Shown: positions 7,566 to 15,152 of the stretch, piece after piece
How the letters are laid out: each line of letters opens with the position of its first letter
Position numbering within the stretch: position 1 is the first letter of the stretch
DNA from: JAGDYD01 sp046536675
GTDB taxonomy: Archaea; Micrarchaeota; Micrarchaeia; Micrarchaeales; CABMGC01
Direction of reading: 5' to 3'
DNA length: 44,873 bases
Assembly (NCBI GenBank): GCA_046536675.1
Contig: JAWDMK010000005.1
Coordinates: forward strand, 1 to 44,873
Program-made: the position numbers and the translations under genes
The notes under the pieces: generated by a model
What the model was told of the DNA's origin: nothing
The model's input: the letters and a program-made list of their open reading frames with translations, nothing else
Database searches by the model: none

Positions 7566-7672
7566 GCCCTGGTAGCTCAGTGGTAGAGCGCCTGTCTTGT
7601 AAACTTCTTAAGAAGAAGTTTAATCAAGAACAAGAAAACAGGAGGTCGAGGGTTCAATCCCCTCTCAGGGCT
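7566..7672 (+). tRNA. tRNA-Thr (UGU) with a 35-nt anticodon-loop intron
   Basis: Acceptor GCCCTGG pairs with TCAGGGC (one G-U), D arm GCTC/GAGC, anticodon stem CCTGT/ACAGG, T arm GAGGG/CCCTC, discriminator T. After removing the insert the loop is C-T-TGT-A-A, giving anticodon UGU for threonine. G1-C72, C2-G71 and U73 agree with archaeal tRNA-Thr identity. CCA is not encoded. The mature tRNA would be 72 nt. Confidence 0.9.
7602..7636 (+). other. tRNA-Thr intron at position 37/38
   Basis: 35 nt inserted after the base 3' of the anticodon. Exon CTTGT (7596-7600) can pair with intron ACAAG (7630-7634) next to A-rich bulges, as expected for a splicing-endonuclease bulge-helix-bulge-like site. The intron itself contains a 9-bp hairpin AAACTTCTT/AAGAAGTTT (7601-7621). 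Exact ends slide by one or two bases because both junctions lie in A runs. Confidence 0.75.
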
Positions 7673-7730
7673 AACTCGTAGGAGGTTATATAATTTATTA
7701 GAAAACTTATTTTGTCTTCGTAGATAAAAT

Positions 7731-7805
7731 TTATCCGCTTTTGTCCCTGTCTGCAACTTTGTGTGTGTGCTCTGCAAGCAATGCTTGTACGGTTGCGTTT
7801 GCCAT
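7731..7805 (-). CDS. Possible 24-codon micropeptide gene
   Basis: A short frame (begins MANATVQALLAEHTHK, ends DRDKSG) in the 367-bp gap between tRNA-Thr and the pentapeptide gene. An AT-rich TATA-like stretch (GTTAAATAAATAAT, 7821-7834) lies roughly 20-25 bp upstream and also faces the plus-strand frame at 7852. The composition is protein-like, but nothing else supports it. Confidence 0.18.
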   Translation of the reverse strand: MANATVQALLAEHTHKVADRDKSG

Positions 7806-7851
7806 AAAATCAACGATAGAGTTAAATAAATAATCTTTGTATTTATACTTG

Positions 7852-8031
7852 ATGGATAATGATATGAGCACAAGAAGTATGCATCGAACCTCTAATCCTA
7901 ACGCTCTTTTATGGCTTGAACATGCTAAGATAGACATAAGGCAGCTATTCAAAATTGAGATAATAGCACTAATATTTCATGGGTTAGCTCATGAGTATGG
8001 CGCCGAGCTATGGCTTAATTCTACTATATAA
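7852..8031 (+). CDS. Possible small protein, 59 aa
   Basis: A frame starting MDNDMSTRSMHR and ending AELWLNSTI, with codon choice (ATA, AGG, CTT) like its neighbours. The TATA-like TTAAATAAATA (about 7822-7832) is centred some 25 bp before the ATG, and the pentapeptide gene begins eight bases after the stop. No family recognised; it could be a chance frame in the otherwise empty gap 7673-8039. Confidence 0.33.
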   Translation: MDNDMSTRSMHRTSNPNALLWLEHAKIDIRQLFKIEIIALIFHGLAHEYGAELWLNSTI

Positions 8032-8039
8032 GTGGTAGA

Positions 8040-8525
8040 ATGGAAGAAAAGATTAAAAAGGGAAAACTAACCGCAAAAGAACTTTTGGAAAGGTATGCGA
8101 ATGGTGAAAGAGACTTCAGGGGTGTTGACCTAAGTTTTGCAAACCTTAGCAATACAGATCTTCAGAATGCAGATTTTAGCCATGCTATCCTTAATTTTGT
8201 AGATCTTAAAGGCGCAAATCTTAGTGGAGCTATCCTTGAGAATTCAAGCCTTTCAGGCGCAAACCTAAAAGGTGCGAAGCTTGTAAGTGCAAACCTTATG
8301 AATGTAAAATTTATTGGTGCCGACCTTAGCAATGCAGATCTTAGCAATGCAAATCTTATGAAGGCAGACCTTTTTGCTGCAAATCTTAAGGATACAAATT
8401 TCAGTAATGCAATCCTTATGGATGCAAATCTTAATAGTATTAATCTTGATAGTGCGAATTTCAAAGATGCAAATCTGAGCGGTGCGAGAATAGTTGTAGG
8501 CAATATAATTGTAGAAGTCAAATAA
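8040..8525 (+). CDS. Pentapeptide-repeat protein
   Basis: Protein of 161 aa. From about residue 27 to 152 it consists of tandem five-residue units of the A(D/N)LxX type (for example GANLSGAIL, NADLSNANLMKADL), predicting a right-handed quadrilateral beta-helix of five to six coils. The N-terminal 25 residues (KKGKLTAKELLERYANGERDF) match the short leader often seen before such repeats. The DNA shows the corresponding 15-bp periodicity. The role is unknown; some pentapeptide proteins mimic DNA and bind gyrase, but nothing here shows that. The M20 peptidase gene follows 11 bp downstream. Confidence 0.85.
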   Translation: MEEKIKKGKLTAKELLERYANGERDFRGVDLSFANLSNTDLQNADFSHAILNFVDLKGANLSGAILENSSLSGANLKGAKLVSANLMNVKFIGADLSNADLSNANLMKADLFAANLKDTNFSNAILMDANLNSINLDSANFKDANLSGARIVVGNIIVEVK

Positions 8526-8536
8526 ACGGTATTGAA

Positions 8537-9724
8537 ATGGATTTGAAATTAGACAGCAATTATGCAGAGTTCATAAAAACGACCTATAAAGAGATGATAC
8601 CAATAAAGGCTATATCGCCAGAATCAGGCGGCACAGGCGAATATGAGAAGGCAAAGTATATAGAAGGCGTGCTCTCTGAGATGGGCATTAAGGCAAAATG
8701 GTACAATGTCAAGGATTCGCATGGTGTTACAAGGCCAAATCTTATAGCAACGTATGGCCCAAGCAATAAAAAGACCTTCTGGATAGTTGCACATACAGAT
8801 GTTGTGCCTGAGGGTGACATTTCATTATGGAAGACAAAACCGTTTGAGGCTGTAATAAAAGGAGATTATGTTTATGGCAGGGGCACAGAAGACGATGGGC
8901 AGGGCATAATGCTTGCATTAGGTGTAGCAAAGCATCTTACTGAGGCAAAGGCAGAGCCGCGCTTTAGGCTTGGCCTTGCATTTGTGGCTGATGAGGAAGT
9001 AGGAAGCGTATATGGTGCACAGTACCTTGTAAATAAAAAAATATTTTCAAAAAGAGACTTTGCACTAGTGCCTGATGCTGGCAACAGTGATGGATCTATG
9101 ATAGAAATAGCAGAGAAGCATGTGCTCTGGCTTAGGTTTGAAGTTATAGGCAAGCAGAGCCACGGATCCACGCCAGAAAAAGGAATCAATGCAAACAGGC
9201 TCGGCATGCTCTTTTATTCGGAGCTCTATGATAAGCTCCATAGAAGATTCGATGGCAAGGATATGCTCTTCGAGCCTCCAGTTTCAACATTCGAGCCAAC
9301 AAAGAAAGAGCAGAATGTGCCCAATATCAATACAATACCAGGCACTGATGTGCAGTACTTTGACTGCAGAATACTGCCAAGGTACAGAATAGATGCCGTG
9401 CTTTCACTTGTTAGAAAGACTGCAGCTGATTTTTCAAAGCAGCATGGCTGTAAAATAAATATAAGCATTGTTTCACGCGAAGATACACCTAAGCCAACGA
9501 GTGGTGCTTTTGTTGAAGAATTTTCAGAGGCAGTGAAAGCAGCAAAAAATATTGAGCCTAAGCTTATGGGAGTAGGAGGGGGCACAGTTGCAAAATATTT
9601 CAGGAAAATAGGCATGCCTTCAATAGTGTGGATGACAATAGATGAGACTGCGCACAGCCCTAATGAATATGCAAAAATAAGCAACATAATCAGCGATACG
9701 AGAGTTGTCCTAAAATTCTTGTGA
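8537..9724 (+). CDS. M20-family metallopeptidase (ArgE/DapE/dipeptidase type)
   Basis: Zinc amidohydrolase of 395 aa, cytosolic. HTDVVPEGD (H86, D88), YGRGTEDDGQG (D119) and ADEEVGS (catalytic E153, ligand E154) plus TAHSPNEYA near the C-terminus give the complete two-zinc M20 site. A dimerisation lid lies about residues 195-300. Substrate could be a dipeptide or an N-acyl amino acid; no arginine or lysine biosynthesis gene sits nearby to decide. The methyltransferase gene begins four bases after its stop, so the two are likely co-transcribed. Confidence 0.87.
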   Translation: MDLKLDSNYAEFIKTTYKEMIPIKAISPESGGTGEYEKAKYIEGVLSEMGIKAKWYNVKDSHGVTRPNLIATYGPSNKKTFWIVAHTDVVPEGDISLWKTKPFEAVIKGDYVYGRGTEDDGQGIMLALGVAKHLTEAKAEPRFRLGLAFVADEEVGSVYGAQYLVNKKIFSKRDFALVPDAGNSDGSMIEIAEKHVLWLRFEVIGKQSHGSTPEKGINANRLGMLFYSELYDKLHRRFDGKDMLFEPPVSTFEPTKKEQNVPNINTIPGTDVQYFDCRILPRYRIDAVLSLVRKTAADFSKQHGCKINISIVSREDTPKPTSGAFVEEFSEAVKAAKNIEPKLMGVGGGTVAKYFRKIGMPSIVWMTIDETAHSPNEYAKISNIISDTRVVLKFL

Positions 9725-9728
9725 TTAT

Positions 9729-10319
9729 ATGGATGATAAGTATAATGCAACTAAGGCAAACCAGCATTTTGGTCATGTGCATGGTCGTGGGTTTCATGGA
9801 ATGCATATAACTCCTATGCGCGAAGCTATGGAGAAGCCCGAGAAATACCTACAGCCTATAATGGAAGGCGCAAAAGTGATAGCAGAGCTTGGCTGTGGTG
9901 CTGGATTCTATTGTAAATATTTACAGAAGCTTGCTGAACAGCTTTATTGTGTTGATGCAAGCGCCGAAGCAATAGAAGAAGCAAAGAAAGCTGTGAATGG
10001 GGTTAATGTAATCTTTCTTATTGAAGATGCTGCACACACTTCAATACCATCTAAAAGTGTTGATGCAATACTGCTTGCAAACTCTTTTCACGACATGCTA
10101 AAGGATGAGGTATATAATGAAATAAAGCGTATTCTAAAGAATACTGGCAAAGTGGTGATAATAGATTGGGAGAAAAAAGAAACATCTTTTGGACCACCTC
10201 TTAGCATAAGGCTCAGCAAAGAAGACTATATTAATATATTCAAGGACTTTAGGCTTGTGAAGGAGTTTCAACCAAGCCAAAACCACTATGGGCTTGTATT
10301 TAGCTACAGAAACAGCTAA
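9729..10319 (+). CDS. Class I SAM-dependent methyltransferase with His-rich N-terminus
   Basis: Protein of 196 aa with a Rossmann-type methyltransferase fold: motif I AELGCGAGFY (about residues 53-62), motif II LYCVDAS, the DAILLANSFHDM segment, and ILKNTGKVVIIDW for motif post I. An odd feature is the N-terminal HFGHVHGRGFHGMH, with five His at residues 13, 16, 18, 23 and 26, which could bind a metal. Substrate unknown. It lies directly behind the M20 peptidase and next to a decayed region. Confidence 0.75.
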   Translation: MDDKYNATKANQHFGHVHGRGFHGMHITPMREAMEKPEKYLQPIMEGAKVIAELGCGAGFYCKYLQKLAEQLYCVDASAEAIEEAKKAVNGVNVIFLIEDAAHTSIPSKSVDAILLANSFHDMLKDEVYNEIKRILKNTGKVVIIDWEKKETSFGPPLSIRLSKEDYINIFKDFRLVKEFQPSQNHYGLVFSYRNS

Positions 10320-10401
10320 TTTTTAGGCAAAGAACTCTGAAGGATCGCATGCAATTAAAAATACATTTATAATTGGAATAATTCCAATTTAACTCTCTAA
10401 T

Positions 10402-10641
10402 TTATTCTTCAATATCTTCATTTTTCTTATTCTCAATGCTCTTATTCAACAATATAACTTTTAATGTGCTGTGTGCTTCTATAAGCTTCTTTGCAGCGTT
10501 GCCTATCATCTCTGTTTCTTTGTTAAATGCTGCTTCAACCGTCAAATCTGGATAGTTCTTGAGAAGCTCGTTGTTGTCAATCACAAGCATCGCATCGCAC
10601 CATGGCTTTAGTCTTGGTAATATCGCAGATTCCGCAAATCC
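10402..10641 (-). pseudogene. FtsZ/CetZ-like gene fragment
   Basis: A remnant of about 79 codons without a proper 5' end: reading upstream from the Met at 10590 the frame stays open (ILPRLKPWCDA) until a stop at 10642-10644. The core AMLVIDNNELLKNY, then VEAAFNKETEMIGNAAKKL, resembles the T6-loop region and following helix of the FtsZ/tubulin superfamily, with the IxNxxLL and AF...A..xI pattern. The downstream NxDxxD T7 loop is absent and the tail is unrelated. The upstream part has been replaced by transposase debris. Family assignment is tentative. Confidence 0.35.
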
Positions 10642-10647
10642 TCAGTA

Positions 10648-10806
10648 CCAAAAGACAAAGACTACGGCAAGAGATGGGCAGTAGAGAGGTTATTCTAAAG
10701 GCTTAAAGAGATGTTTGGTCTTGCAAAGAATAGATTCATAGGCATAGGCAAAGTAATGGTGCATGCATATGCATGCCTCATTGCATACATAATAAAATAC
10801 AGGTAG
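10648..10806 (+). pseudogene. 3' remnant of an IS4/IS5-type DDE transposase
   Basis: 52 codons ending in TAG read PKDKDYGKRWAVERLF, stop, RLKEMFGLAKNRF, then GKVMVHAYACLIAYI. This is the C-terminal signature of DDE transposases (RW.VER.FSRLK...NR..G...V..H...CLIA). The TAA at 10696-10698 stands where Ser is usual. The N-terminal catalytic Asp residues are missing and no terminal inverted repeats are obvious, so the element is dead. Confidence 0.65.
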
Positions 10807-10880
10807 AAAAGATGTGGAGGCGGTACAATTAGGCACTGCAAGAATGGTGGTTGAGTGATATAGATATAATTTTCAACAAC

Positions 10881-11050
10881 CTAATATAAAAGGTAAAAGA
10901 AAAGAATAATAAAATAATCTACTTCAGAAGAATTCATCTTGTTATCTAGAGCAAGGAAATCCCAATCGATGGTGAGTGTCCTATGAATATGTTCTGGAAT
11001 CTTGATTTTTGGTTGTACAGAATCTTATCAACATCAAAAGATAGAGTTTG
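10881..11050 (-). pseudogene. Frameshifted spermidine-synthase-like N-terminal fragment
   Basis: In one frame the minus strand reads LSFDVDKILYNQKSRFQNIF and GHSPSIGIS, then runs into a stop. Continuing in the next frame gives LALDNKMNSSEVDYFI. Joined, these resemble the N-terminal beta domain of spermidine synthases (KSxYQxI ... LVLDGxxQxxExDEFI). There is no start codon and the catalytic domain is absent. The call rests on pattern memory only. Confidence 0.4.
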
Positions 11051-11071
11051 CTACTAAATTTTTCAGTAAAC

Positions 11072-13309
11072 TTAAACGTTTTGCCCTTTATAGCCTACCT
11101 CTTTGAAAAATCTTACCAACTTAGTTCCAGAACCGTACTGACCCGCCAAGAATTCTTTAACATCATGGCCTGTGGTGCGCTTAAATTCCTTTGCAGCTAA
11201 TTTCCACAATTCTTTCCGCCTCTCCCACTTATCTAACTTATCAGATTCAAATTTCCATTTTGCCAAACTTGTGTAAACATCAACGATGTTATCAAATATT
11301 TCGACTGCTTTCTTATTGCTTTTTAGCCTATCTCTTAATTCCTTGACTTCACCCTTCTTTTCGTCTATGGCTATTATTAAATCTGCAAATTCTACTTTTA
11401 ATTTATCTTTTATTGTGCTATACTGTTTCCTTATATAATCTACACCGTATCCAGTTGTGAGTAATGTATTCACTAGTGTAAAGTATATTGCTGAATCGTT
11501 TATGTTAGCGAGTGCTGCGCACGCATCTATCGCAGTAATGTTTTCTTTTTTCAAAATTCTCTCTGCTTCACGCAAGCACATGATGTCTTTCTCTAAGCAA
11601 TATTTGGAAAACTCTTCGATGCTAGAACTGGTTTTTGTACTTTCTTTAAGTCTTTCTACTAGTTGTCTGAACTTTGAGTCGTTTTGCATTGCAAATGTAA
11701 CTTCTGTATATGCCTCATATTTGTCATTACCAAAGATAAATACGTGCTTGCCATATTTACTTTCTAACTGTTTAACCTGCTTCTTGTCTATTTTGATAAC
11801 AGGTGGATTATGTATTATTATATAGTCCCCAATTTCCTCAAGCAAGACGTGTGTGCTAGGTTCCTCTAATTGTGCAGCTACCGTTGATTTTGTAAGAATT
11901 ATTGATTTATCAGCAGCGAAAGAAACCTTGTATGGAACTAATCTCTCTAAGATTATATCCATGGCTTCTTCCGGTATTGTCTCATTTTCCAACTTCCTTT
12001 CTGAATAAATAACCCCTTTTGAGGCATCGACTATGACCTGGTCGCCATCTTTCAATATCGACATTACAGAAGTTACTCCGACAACACATGGTATCTTATG
12101 TTCTCTTGCAACAATTGCGGCATGGGAGGTTAGACCACCACGTTGCGTAATAATTGCGCTTGCTTTGAGCATATCTGGCAAATAATTATCATATGTTATG
12201 TTACATACTAGTATTTCTCCCTCCTTTAGCTCCTTAAGCTGAGTAATATTCTTTACTATTCTTACTGCTCCAGTTGCCATACCAACGCTTGCGGGTATTC
12301 CTTTCAAAACTGAATATTTGTTTGTGACGGTGAAATTCGGTATATCCTTTTTTTCCTCTCCTGTTGTTATTTGTCTTGCCTGAAATATGAATAGTTTATT
12401 ATCTTTTATACCCCATTCAATATCCATAGGCGCTCCGTACCTCTTCTCAATATTTAATGCGACCTGTGCCACTTCTTGAACTTTGCTTACCTCTAATTCC
12501 TCTGAGCTTGTGGCAGGCTTCTTTATTTCCATTTTGGATTGGCCTTTGATCATAGATATACTGGTAGGCTCAACGGTGCCTGAGACAAGACCCTCTCCAA
12601 GACCCTTTACATATTCTATTATCAGTTTATTTTTATCCCCTGTTACCGGGTCAGCTGTGAATGCAACACCTGCAAAATCTGTCTCAATAAATTTTTGTAT
12701 AACAACCGCCATTTTAACATTCTTTATTGACAAACCAGCATCTTCCAAATACTTTAGTACTCTGGGGTTATATATCGATGAATAAACCTCTTTGATAGCT
12801 GATGCTAATTGAGATGGTTCTACATCAAGCACAGTATCAAACTGGCCAGCAAAACTGTATCTCTCGCTATCTTCAACATTGGCAGAACTTCTTACTATTA
12901 AATTTGAATTAGCTATACCTAGTTTTGTAAGACTCTTGTGTATCTCTTTTAACAAGTCATCAGATATCTTTGATGATTTGATTAGTTCTACAAGATCTAA
13001 TGCATCCTTATAGTTTATTTTATTATTCTCTTTTGCCAATATTGCATAAAGTTTTTCATCAATCTTATTTTCTTTCATAAATTTATCGAATTCGGTTGTA
13101 GGGATTATGATTCCTGGGGCTATATTGAATCCGTAGAGGCTAAGTCTTTCTAAAGATGCACCTTTGCCTCCAAGCTTGTTCTCATCTATTCTCTTTGTTT
13201 TACTTATAATTTCACCTATAATTAAAATCTCATGCGATTTCATTGCTGTTTCACCTCTTCCAGATTCAAGTCTCTCTCCTAGTGTTTTTTGAGTTTTCTG
13301 CTTTTCCAT
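11072..13309 (-). CDS. PEP-synthase-like dikinase lacking the PEP-binding barrel
   Basis: 745 aa. Residues about 40-340 form the ATP-grasp domain of PEP synthase/PPDK (LIVRSSANVEDSERYSFAGQ, DFAGVAFTADPVTGD, DIEWGIKDNKLFIFQARQI). Residues about 350-435 are the swivelling phospho-histidine domain with GGLTSHAAIVARE and the catalytic His near residue 392. After that the expected PEP/pyruvate TIM barrel is missing; instead about 300 residues of mostly helical, Lys/Glu-rich sequence follow that I do not recognise. The protein could phosphorylate a different acceptor, as rifampicin phosphotransferase does, or be regulatory. An ATG at 13243 preceded by GAGGTGA is a strong alternative start, giving 723 aa. 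Debris lies downstream. Confidence 0.72.
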   Translation of the reverse strand: MEKQKTQKTLGERLESGRGETAMKSHEILIIGEIISKTKRIDENKLGGKGASLERLSLYGFNIAPGIIIPTTEFDKFMKENKIDEKLYAILAKENNKINYKDALDLVELIKSSKISDDLLKEIHKSLTKLGIANSNLIVRSSANVEDSERYSFAGQFDTVLDVEPSQLASAIKEVYSSIYNPRVLKYLEDAGLSIKNVKMAVVIQKFIETDFAGVAFTADPVTGDKNKLIIEYVKGLGEGLVSGTVEPTSISMIKGQSKMEIKKPATSSEELEVSKVQEVAQVALNIEKRYGAPMDIEWGIKDNKLFIFQARQITTGEEKKDIPNFTVTNKYSVLKGIPASVGMATGAVRIVKNITQLKELKEGEILVCNITYDNYLPDMLKASAIITQRGGLTSHAAIVAREHKIPCVVGVTSVMSILKDGDQVIVDASKGVIYSERKLENETIPEEAMDIILERLVPYKVSFAADKSIILTKSTVAAQLEEPSTHVLLEEIGDYIIIHNPPVIKIDKKQVKQLESKYGKHVFIFGNDKYEAYTEVTFAMQNDSKFRQLVERLKESTKTSSSIEEFSKYCLEKDIMCLREAERILKKENITAIDACAALANINDSAIYFTLVNTLLTTGYGVDYIRKQYSTIKDKLKVEFADLIIAIDEKKGEVKELRDRLKSNKKAVEIFDNIVDVYTSLAKWKFESDKLDKWERRKELWKLAAKEFKRTTGHDVKEFLAGQYGSGTKLVRFFKEVGYKGQNV

Positions 13310-13452
13310 TGCTTACTATAATAACAATCTAAATCAAATCATGCTTATAATGTTTACCATTGCAAATCAACGCGCTAAGCTCTATTAAAGAATTCAATTC
13401 TATAAATTTTGAGAAAGGTTTTTAAGAGTCAAAGTGCCTAAATCTAAATGAT

Positions 13453-14844
13453 ATGGTTGAAATAAAGGAAGGTCTTACTTTTGATGACGTTTTACTAGTT
13501 CCATTGCTATCGCACGTAAGCTCTAGAAAAGAGACAAACACAGAATCAAATTTAACCCCAAGAATAAAGCTCTCTATTCCTATTGTTAGCGCAAACATGG
13601 ATACAGTAACAGGCTCATCTATGGCAATAACAATGGCAAGGCTTGGTGGCGTTGGTGTTATACACAGATTCAATACAATAGAAGAACAGGTTAATGAGGT
13701 TACAAAAGTTAAGAGAGCGCAAAGTGTTGTAATAACAAATCCATATACCGTTTCTCCAGATGATACTCTTGCCAATCTAAAATCTATTTCTGCTGAAAAA
13801 GGCGTTTCTAGCTTTCCAGTAGTTAAGGGAAAGAGGCTTGTTGGAATAATAACAAAAAGAGATTATATGTTTGAGAAAGATGATTCAAAAAAGGTAAGCG
13901 AGCTTATGACCAAGGATCTTGTAACAGCTAGCTTTGGGATAAGCATAGAAGATGCCAAAAAGATTCTTGCAAAGGAAAAGGTGGAGAAGCTTCTTCTTGT
14001 CGATAAGAAGAACAGACTTAAGGGCATGATAACTGCCAAGGACATAGCGCTAAGCGAAAATAGTGGCAATATTACTAAGGATAAGCGCGGCAGGCTTGTT
14101 GTGGGTGGAGCTGTTGGAATTGTTGGTGATTATAAGGAGAGGATAAAAGCGCTTATAGATGCTGATGTTGACTTTATCGTTGTTGATGTTGCAAACGGTT
14201 ATCTGGAAAAGGTTGCTGAGACTGTTCGCTATATAAAGAACAATTATGATATAGATGTGATTGCCGGAAATGTTGCAACAAAGGAAGGTGTTGTTAACCT
14301 TGCTAAGGCTGGTGCTGATGCTGTTAAAATTGGCATAGGGCCTGGGGGTGCGTGTCTGACAAGGTCTGTTGCTGGTGTAGGCTATCCACAACTCAGCGCG
14401 ATTATGGATTGCAGCAATGCGGGCGTTCCTATAATAGCAGATGGTGGTATAAGGAAATCAGCAGATCTGGCAAAGGCTATAGCAGCTGGTGCCAATACTG
14501 TTATGATCGGCTCTCTACTTGCAGGTACAGATGAAAGCCCAGGATTTATAGTAACAAAAGAGAACAAAAACTATAAGCTATACCGCGGAATGGCTTCAAT
14601 AAGCGCATATGCTGACAAGGCTTCAAAGCTTAACGAGATTGTAGAGATCGAGGGCTATACGCCAGAAGGAACAGAGATGTTGATAGAATATAGGGGAAGT
14701 GCTGTAAAGATAGTAAACAACCTTGTTAACGGACTTCGCTCAGCAATGACATACCTTAATGCTAGGAACTTAGATGAATTTAGAAGAAATGCAAGGTTTG
14801 TAAGGCTAACTGAAGCAGGCAAAAAGGAAAGCAAGTATGGGTAG
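13453..14844 (+). CDS. IMPDH/GMP-reductase-family protein with CBS pair
   Basis: 463 aa with the IMPDH layout: barrel start GLTFDDVLLVPLLS, two CBS domains inserted at about residues 95-205, then the rest of the barrel with VIAGNVAT, GIGPGGACLTR (catalytic C301) and PIIADGGIRKSADLAKAIAAGA. Two deviations matter: the loop has GGACLTR where IMPDH has GSICTTR, and the mobile flap after YRGMAS lacks the conserved Arg-Tyr (DRYFQ-type), reading ASKLNEI instead. The GLRSAMTY segment is intermediate between IMPDH and GMP reductase. It may be GuaB (IMP to XMP) or a CBS-bearing GMP reductase (GuaB1-like). Promoter TTTTTAAG lies near 13420. Confidence 0.8.
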   Translation: MVEIKEGLTFDDVLLVPLLSHVSSRKETNTESNLTPRIKLSIPIVSANMDTVTGSSMAITMARLGGVGVIHRFNTIEEQVNEVTKVKRAQSVVITNPYTVSPDDTLANLKSISAEKGVSSFPVVKGKRLVGIITKRDYMFEKDDSKKVSELMTKDLVTASFGISIEDAKKILAKEKVEKLLLVDKKNRLKGMITAKDIALSENSGNITKDKRGRLVVGGAVGIVGDYKERIKALIDADVDFIVVDVANGYLEKVAETVRYIKNNYDIDVIAGNVATKEGVVNLAKAGADAVKIGIGPGGACLTRSVAGVGYPQLSAIMDCSNAGVPIIADGGIRKSADLAKAIAAGANTVMIGSLLAGTDESPGFIVTKENKNYKLYRGMASISAYADKASKLNEIVEIEGYTPEGTEMLIEYRGSAVKIVNNLVNGLRSAMTYLNARNLDEFRRNARFVRLTEAGKKESKYG

Positions 14845-14885
14845 CATGCCTCTCTCCTATTTAAATTATAATTGGGTGGTCTTAT

Positions 14886-15152
14886 ATGCCTTATATAAAG
14901 AAAGAAGAGAGGCAGGAGCTCGATAAGCTGTTGCAGCCTTTGATTGATTTTCTCAAAACGAAGGGCACAGAAGAGGTTGATGGCCAGATAAACTACACTT
15001 TTACAAGAGTACTCGCAAGTCTTTACAAGCCCAGGTATTTCAATTATAACAGGGCCATGGGTGTGCTTGAGTGCATAAAGCAGGAGTTTTACAGAAGAGT
15101 TGTTGCGCCTTATGAAGACAAAAAGAAGGAAGAGAACGGCGATGTTTACTAA
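14886..15152 (+). CDS. Conserved small protein, DUF6899-like
   Basis: 88 aa. Starts MPYIKKEERQELDKLL, has GQINYTFTRVLAS in the middle and ends with VLECIKQEFYRRVVAPYEDK and ENGDVY. This set matches a small conserved family in bacteria, archaea and phages known to me as DUF6899, of unknown function. GGGTGGTC before the ATG may act as ribosome binding site, and TATTTAAATTATA (14859-14871) is a likely TATA. Its stop codon directly abuts the stop of the convergent malic enzyme gene. Confidence 0.65.
   Translation: MPYIKKEERQELDKLLQPLIDFLKTKGTEEVDGQINYTFTRVLASLYKPRYFNYNRAMGVLECIKQEFYRRVVAPYEDKKKEENGDVY

Noticed and set aside
7577..7873. 98-codon minus-strand frame across the tRNA-Thr gene
   Set aside because: Most of it is antisense to a well-formed tRNA; no start context.
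8100..8480. Tandem 15-bp periodicity resembling a repeat array
   Set aside because: Coding pentapeptide repeats, not a CRISPR: there are no spacers of constant length. No CRISPR was seen anywhere in the window.
8162..8521. Long open frame antisense to the pentapeptide gene (repeated Leu/Arg/Phe/Ala pattern)
   Set aside because: It merely mirrors the 15-bp repeat of the sense gene and has no promoter or start context of its own.
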